Source: CAYVUV01 sp964455095
Lineage (GTDB): Bacteria > Desulfobacterota > Binatia > HRBIN30 > CADEER01
Assembly (NCBI GenBank): GCA_964455095.1
Contig: CAYVUV010000070.1
Coordinates: 1 to 11,811 of the forward strand
Reading direction: 5' to 3'
Length of the DNA stretch: 11,811 bases
A program made the position numbers and the translations under genes. Shown here piece after piece: positions 7,940 to 11,811 of the stretch (the stretch's first letter is position 1; the number at the start of each line of letters is the position of its first letter). The notes beneath the pieces are model-generated. The model made no database searches, had not been told where the DNA came from, and saw only the letters and a list, made by a program, of their open reading frames with translations.

Positions 7940-8082
7940 GTCGATGTTGGTCCGCCAAAGGGGTCGGAGGGACGATACCTATCCCGCCCCGGAATCCGTT
8001 GGCAAGCGCGCCAGCGGTGCGGCCGCGCCGCGGCCCGCGAGCCCTTGCGGCTTCCGGATGCATCGGATAACGGCGTGGGCGC
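7940..8082. promoter_or_regulatory. Divergent intergenic region, presumed promoters for both operons
   Basis: This 143-bp gap separates the starts of the leftward GT-C/YfhO block and the rightward YfhO/methyltransferase pair, so promoters in both directions are expected. A TTGGCA (7999-8004) rightward and an overlapping TTGCCA (8005-8000) leftward resemble -35 boxes, but no convincing -10 box stands at the right distance from either; a GGATAA at 8065-8070 is the nearest rightward candidate. A GC-rich inverted repeat (GGCCG at 8021-8025, CGGCC at 8031-8035) could be an operator or simply composition. No riboswitch or operator was recognised. Confidence 0.4.
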
Positions 8083-10317
8083 ATGTCGTATCGGCGCGGG
8101 GACCTCGCTGTCGTGCCGGTCATCGCGGCCCTGGCCGTCATCTACGCCTTTGGCATCATCGGCGGTCGCTCGAGCGAGACGACCTGGGTGTCGTACGACC
8201 TCTACGCCTCGTTCCTCCCCGACGCGATCTACTTCCGCCAGGCCGTCGAGCGCGGCTACGGCCTGCTGTGGAATCGCCTGCAGAACTGCGGCCAGCCGTT
8301 CCTCGCCGTGCCCCATGTGGCCGTGCTGTATCCCCTCAACGCGCTCTTTCTGGTGTTCGACGTCAACACCGCTGTCTTGCTCGTCCTGACCCTGCACCTC
8401 GCCATCGGCGGAGTCGGCGCGTCCTTGCTGGCGCGGCAGTTGGGGACCGATCCGATCGCGGCGCTCTGTGCGGGCATTGCCTTCGAGCTCGGCGGCATCT
8501 CGCTGGCCCTCGCCGCCTTGCTCCCGACCGTCGTCCTCGGTCCCTACGTATGGATTCCATGGGCGTTGTTGGCCACCGAGCGCGCCCTGTCGACGGGGGC
8601 CCTGTCGGCCGGATTGCAGCTCGCGCTGGCGCTGGCGCTCGCGTTGCTCGCCGGCCATCCGCAGATGGCCTTCTACACCTACCAGCTGATCGCCCTGCGC
8701 GTCGTCTGGGAGCTGCTCACGGCGCGACCGCCGCAGGCCATGCGGTGCCTGGGCGTGATCGCCCTGGGTTTGATCCTGCCGGTCGGCCTGGCCGCCGTCC
8801 AACTCATGCCGGCCATGGAGCTCGGCTTCGCCTCGATCCGCGGCCAGGGGCTCGAAGGCAACCAGCTGCTCCTCGGCACGCTGAAGTGGGCGACCTTTCG
8901 CGCCATCGTCGCCGGGCGCGAGATCTTCTTCGGCAACCCGCTGCTGCCGCTGGTCACCATGCTCGCCGCCCTGGCGTTGGTGCCGGCCGCGACGCGCCGC
9001 CGCGCGCTGTTCTACGCGCTGATCGCCGCGCTCTACCTCGCGTTGGTCTTCGACAACCCGTTGCGGACGCTGTACTGGCAGCTGCCGGGCGTGCGGATGT
9101 TTCGCGATCCGAGCCGCTTCCTGTGGATCACGGGCGCGGCCGTCAGCGTGCTGGTCGGATGTGGTGCGCAGGTGGTCACGCGTCGCGCCGCCGGCCGCAC
9201 CGCGGCGCGCGTGTGGCTGCTCGTCGCGCCGATCGCCGTCGCCCTGGCCATCGCGCTGGCGGGGGCCCCACCGCTGGCGGGCTGGGAGCGGGCCGCACTG
9301 GCCGGGCTGGCCGCCGTGGGGGCCGCCGCGGCCTGGGGCGAGTGCACCCGGCGGGTGGCACGCGTCGCGCTGCCGTGCGTGCTGGCCGCGAGCCTGCTGC
9401 CGATCGGCCTCAAGCCCCTGGTCCCGGCGCTGCGCGGCGAGTCCGTCTTCTATCAGCAGTCCGCGGCCCACGCCTTCGTGCGCGAGCGCCTCAGCCTGCA
9501 GGAGCGGATCTACCAGCTGACGGCGGGGGACGACTACGCGTTGTCGGCGAAATCGTCGTCGATCTTCGGCATCCCCTCGATCACCGACTACCAGCCGCTG
9601 ACGTCGATGCGCTATGCGTCGTTGCTCGTCCGCGCGCTGTACGATCGCGCCATGCAGTCGTACTTCACTGCCTTCACTTTCTTTCTCGGCACCGTGCCGG
9701 GCAACCGCCCGCTGCTGAACCTGCTCGCGGCGCGGTATCTCGTTTTCGGCAAGATCCCGCCGGCCCAGTTGGCGTTGATGCGCGAGCGCTTTCCGTTGCG
9801 CTGGGAAGGGGACGGGGCGCGGGTGTTCGAAAATCCCACGGCCCTGCCGCGCGCCTTCTACGTGCCGCAGGTCGAGGTGGTGCGCGATCCGGCGGCGCTC
9901 CTTGAGCGGCTGGCGTCGCCCACCCACGATCCGCGCCAGGCGGCGCTGGTGGAGGAGGAGCCGCCCGACGGCTTCGTCGGCGCGCCCGGTGGCGGCAGCG
10001 GAGCGGTCGAGATGGTCGCGGACGAAGCCGAGACGCTCACCCTGCGCGTGCGCGCCACGGCGGAGGGGTTCCTCTCGCTCACCGATCAGCTCTATCCCGG
10101 TTGGCAGGCGCGCGTGAACGACGTCGAGCGTCCCATCCTGCGCGCCAACTACGCGTTTCGCGCCGTGCGCGTGCCGGCCGGCGAATCGACGGTGACGTTC
10201 ACCTATCGGCCCGCCAGCGTGCGCGTCGGCGCGCTGGTGTCGGCGGCGACGTCGGTCGTGATGGTGGCGCTGGCGCTGTACGCGCGGCGGAGCCATGCCG
10301 TCGGAGGCGCGCAATGA
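8083..10317 (+). CDS. YfhO family membrane protein (divergent member)
   Basis: 744 residues from ATG at 8083. The N-terminal membrane segment is followed by YDLYASFLPDAIYFRQAVER (39-58), then LLWN (61-64) and CGQPF, the YfhO first-loop signature with Leu in place of the usual Pro in PLWN and no Asp-Asp pair. About a dozen membrane segments follow, then the C-terminal extracytoplasmic domain: LLNLLAARYLVFG, FENPTALPRAFYV, DPRQAALVEEEPP, YPGW (671-674), RANYAFRAVRVPAG and a final membrane segment. The usual VDG after YPGW is VND here. The family is GT-C-like and tied in Firmicutes to teichoic acid glycosylation; here a role in envelope glycan modification is inferred. It is transcribed divergently from the other membrane proteins and overlaps the following methyltransferase by 4 nt, so the two are probably co-translated. 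Confidence 0.9.
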   Translation: MSYRRGDLAVVPVIAALAVIYAFGIIGGRSSETTWVSYDLYASFLPDAIYFRQAVERGYGLLWNRLQNCGQPFLAVPHVAVLYPLNALFLVFDVNTAVLLVLTLHLAIGGVGASLLARQLGTDPIAALCAGIAFELGGISLALAALLPTVVLGPYVWIPWALLATERALSTGALSAGLQLALALALALLAGHPQMAFYTYQLIALRVVWELLTARPPQAMRCLGVIALGLILPVGLAAVQLMPAMELGFASIRGQGLEGNQLLLGTLKWATFRAIVAGREIFFGNPLLPLVTMLAALALVPAATRRRALFYALIAALYLALVFDNPLRTLYWQLPGVRMFRDPSRFLWITGAAVSVLVGCGAQVVTRRAAGRTAARVWLLVAPIAVALAIALAGAPPLAGWERAALAGLAAVGAAAAWGECTRRVARVALPCVLAASLLPIGLKPLVPALRGESVFYQQSAAHAFVRERLSLQERIYQLTAGDDYALSAKSSSIFGIPSITDYQPLTSMRYASLLVRALYDRAMQSYFTAFTFFLGTVPGNRPLLNLLAARYLVFGKIPPAQLALMRERFPLRWEGDGARVFENPTALPRAFYVPQVEVVRDPAALLERLASPTHDPRQAALVEEEPPDGFVGAPGGGSGAVEMVADEAETLTLRVRATAEGFLSLTDQLYPGWQARVNDVERPILRANYAFRAVRVPAGESTVTFTYRPASVRVGALVSAATSVVMVALALYARRSHAVGGAQ
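10303..10307 (+). promoter_or_regulatory. Shine-Dalgarno sequence of the methyltransferase gene
   Basis: GGAGG lies six nucleotides before the ATG at 10314 and inside the end of the upstream YfhO-like gene. It is the clearest ribosome binding site in the window and decides this start over an earlier in-frame GTG or ATG near 10101, which would give a long overlap with low-complexity, Arg-rich shadow sequence. Confidence 0.7.
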
Positions 10318-11612
10318 CGCGGGCCGAGGACGGCGTCGATCAGCGGCTGGTGGTCGAAGCGCGCACGCGGCAGTGGCTGGAGACGAACTACCGGCAGGCC
10401 CTGGCGGGGCTCGGCGCCGGCGCCGAGCGGCTGTGGGACGACGCCGGCAATCCGCGCCAGCTGTCGCGCTACCGCTTTCAGGAGATCCAGCGCAAACTCA
10501 AGATCTTCCGTTGGCTCGACCGCCTGCAGTTCGACAGCTTCATCGATATCGGCTCGGGCTTCGACGTGTACCCGAAGCTGGTGGCGCGCCGTTATGGCGT
10601 GCCGGCGTACTTCTCGGACTTCGCCCACACGATGAATCTGCCCTACGGCGGCGCGGCGTCGGGCAAGCTCGACCACGCCGTCACCCTCAACAGCGCGCGG
10701 CTGCCGTTCGCCGACGACACCTTCGACGTCGTCCTCGCCTCGGAGGTGCTCGAGCATCTGGTGCGCCCGGTCGAGACCATCACCGAGCTGCTGCGCGTCA
10801 GCCGCAAGTACGTCATCATGACCAGCCTCGAGGCACTGGCGCCGAGCTGGTGGGAGCGCTGGCGCGCGCACCTGCGGGTCGATGTGCGGCAGGCGCACGT
10901 CGAGCGCAACTTCTTCCTGTTGCACGAGCTGGCGGCGATCTTCGGCCCGTCGTGGCAGCACGAGAACCTGATCTTCGAGCCCGATCTGCCGGCGCGCGTC
11001 TTCTTGCCGCCAGTGCAACAGGACCTCGCCTATGCGGCGCTGCGCGATGCGGGTGCGCTGGCCGCCGCGCTGAGCCGGGCGGTGGCGGTCGGCGATCACC
11101 GCCCCGGTGCGATGGGCATTCTGCTCGTCGCCATCAAGCCCGGCGCGCCGGTGGCGCCGCTGCGCGCCGAGAACGATACCGCGCTGGCGCGCTGGTTGAT
11201 CGAGCAGGCGGTCGACCTCGAGCGCTTCCTGCTGCCGCTGGCGCGCGCGGTGGCCGAGGGCAAGGACGAGCTGGCGGCGTCCGACCGCCCGATCGCGGCC
11301 GAGCTGCTCGCCCGCTTGCGCTGTCCGGATTGCCGCGCCGTGTTGGAAGGGTCCGGCGCCGGCGTGCGCTGCGTCGGGTGCGGGGCGGCGTTCCCCGGCG
11401 AGCACGGCGTGCCGATCGTCTATCCGACCCGATTGCCGGAAGGCGCCGAGGCCGAAGCCGAGTGCCTGCGGCGCCTGTGCGGCAACGACGCCGCGCGCCA
11501 TCGCATCGTCCGCCGCGTCATGCGCCGCCTGCGCCGCAACGAGGCGCCACCGGGGCTGATCAAGCAATGGCTCTGGCGCGCGCTCGGCGGCGCAAGCGGC
11601 GAGCACGGCTGA
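10314..11612 (+). CDS. SAM-dependent methyltransferase with C-terminal Trm112-like zinc ribbon
   Basis: 432 residues, start ATG at 10314 with GGAGG six nt upstream, overlapping the YfhO-like gene by ATGA. Residues about 73-180 are a class I methyltransferase fold of the Methyltransf_11 type: FIDIGSGFD (76-84) is motif I, and LPFADDTFDVVLASEVLEH (130-148) matches the post-motif block with the conserved EVLEH. Residues about 333-366 form a four-Cys ribbon, C337-x2-C340 and C353-x2-C356, followed by AFPGEHGVPIVYP, typical of Trm112/UPF0434-like domains. It has no signal peptide or membrane segment and should be cytoplasmic. The substrate is unknown; coupling to a YfhO gene suggests a sugar, lipid carrier or glycan precursor, but this is inference. 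The basic C-terminus (RRVMRRLRRN) could favour nucleic acid or membrane contact. In many proteins the Trm112-like part precedes the methyltransferase; here it follows. Confidence 0.88.
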   Translation: MTRAEDGVDQRLVVEARTRQWLETNYRQALAGLGAGAERLWDDAGNPRQLSRYRFQEIQRKLKIFRWLDRLQFDSFIDIGSGFDVYPKLVARRYGVPAYFSDFAHTMNLPYGGAASGKLDHAVTLNSARLPFADDTFDVVLASEVLEHLVRPVETITELLRVSRKYVIMTSLEALAPSWWERWRAHLRVDVRQAHVERNFFLLHELAAIFGPSWQHENLIFEPDLPARVFLPPVQQDLAYAALRDAGALAAALSRAVAVGDHRPGAMGILLVAIKPGAPVAPLRAENDTALARWLIEQAVDLERFLLPLARAVAEGKDELAASDRPIAAELLARLRCPDCRAVLEGSGAGVRCVGCGAAFPGEHGVPIVYPTRLPEGAEAEAECLRRLCGNDAARHRIVRRVMRRLRRNEAPPGLIKQWLWRALGGASGEHG

Positions 11613-11639
11613 GGGTGTCCTTCGGCGCGGCTTCTTTGC

Positions 11640-11811
11640 TCACAAGTCAACCGCGCTCCGCCTGCTGAAGAACAGCCACACGATCGCCCCCAGCGCCAGT
11701 GCGCTGCCGGCGGCGCCGAGCATGAGGCTGACGGGGCGGAAGGTGAGCTCGACGCGGTGGCGGCCGGCGGGGACGGGGATGCCGCGGAACAGGTAATCGG
11801 CGCGGTGGATC
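11640..11811 (-). CDS. YfhO family protein, C-terminal end only (5' part outside window)
   Basis: Read leftward from the right edge, the last 56 codons give HRADYLFRGIPVPAGRHRVE, then a short strand, TFRPVS, a final hydrophobic segment (LGAAGSALALGAIVWLFF) and a basic tail, stopping at TGA (11642-11640). This matches the C-terminal end of the two complete YfhO-like proteins here (RANYLFRAVPVPAGSHRV and RANYAFRAVRVPAG) in order and spacing, so this is a third family member. It is too short to appear among longer open frames. It is convergent with the methyltransferase gene, with a 27-bp gap (11613-11639) in which no hairpin terminator is visible. Confidence 0.85.
   Translation of the reverse strand, partial: IHRADYLFRGIPVPAGRHRVELTFRPVSLMLGAAGSALALGAIVWLFFSRRSAVDL

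Noticed and set aside
6239..8389. A 716-codon rightward open frame antisense to the leftward genes
   Set aside because: Low-complexity Arg/Gln/Glu-rich translation and overlap of two well-supported genes mark it as a GC-driven shadow.
7744..10314. An 856-codon leftward open frame antisense to the YfhO-like gene
   Set aside because: Its translation is rich in Arg, Gln, Gly and His with no membrane segments or motifs, as expected for the complement of a high-GC membrane-protein gene. The sense frame has clear YfhO signatures.
10203..11606. A 467-codon leftward open frame opposite the methyltransferase
   Set aside because: The sense frame has the methyltransferase and zinc-ribbon motifs; the antisense translation has none.
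11613..11639. Terminator between the convergent methyltransferase and third YfhO-like gene
   Set aside because: The 27-bp gap has no clear inverted repeat or T-run.

Overview
This is a high-GC window (roughly 70% G+C by eye) holding six complete genes and two genes cut by the window edges. The codon use, the frequent ATGA overlaps, and the mix of YfhO-like and TMTC/PMT-like membrane proteins suggest a Gram-negative bacterium of the deltaproteobacterial or Binatota type, probably from an environmental genome. That assignment is an impression from composition and gene families, not a demonstration. No tRNA, rRNA, CRISPR array, insertion sequence or phage gene was seen.

Layout, left to right. 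(1) The 3' part of an SGNH/GDSL-hydrolase-like gene carrying a TPR-like insert runs rightward to 872. (2) A short palindromic, internally repeated element (862-926) lies between it and the next, convergent gene; its arms contain the stop codons of both genes. (3) A leftward block of four membrane-protein genes (7939 down to 916) is read in the order GT-C-like paralogue A (6362-7939), YfhO-like protein (4153-6321), GT-C-like paralogue B (2433-4142) and GT-C-like paralogue C (916-2436). The tight junctions imply one operon. (4) A 143-bp divergent gap (7940-8082) probably holds the promoters. (5) A rightward pair follows: a second YfhO-like gene (8083-10317), overlapping by 4 nt a SAM-dependent methyltransferase with a C-terminal Trm112-like zinc ribbon (10314-11612). 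(6) The C-terminal end of a third YfhO-like gene (11640-11811) enters leftward from the right edge.

The window is therefore dominated by large polytopic membrane proteins of the GT-C glycosyltransferase type: three mutually paralogous proteins with an Asp-Asp pair in the first extracytoplasmic loop, and three YfhO-family proteins. In known systems such enzymes move a sugar from a polyprenyl-phosphate carrier onto an envelope acceptor on the outer side of the cytoplasmic membrane. The likely theme is decoration of a cell-surface glycan or lipid, with the methyltransferase and the SGNH protein as possible tailoring enzymes. Substrate and acceptor cannot be read from the sequence. The best candidate for something undescribed is the three-member paralogue family with its shared C-terminal FPDN...GRRV module, interleaved with YfhO genes.
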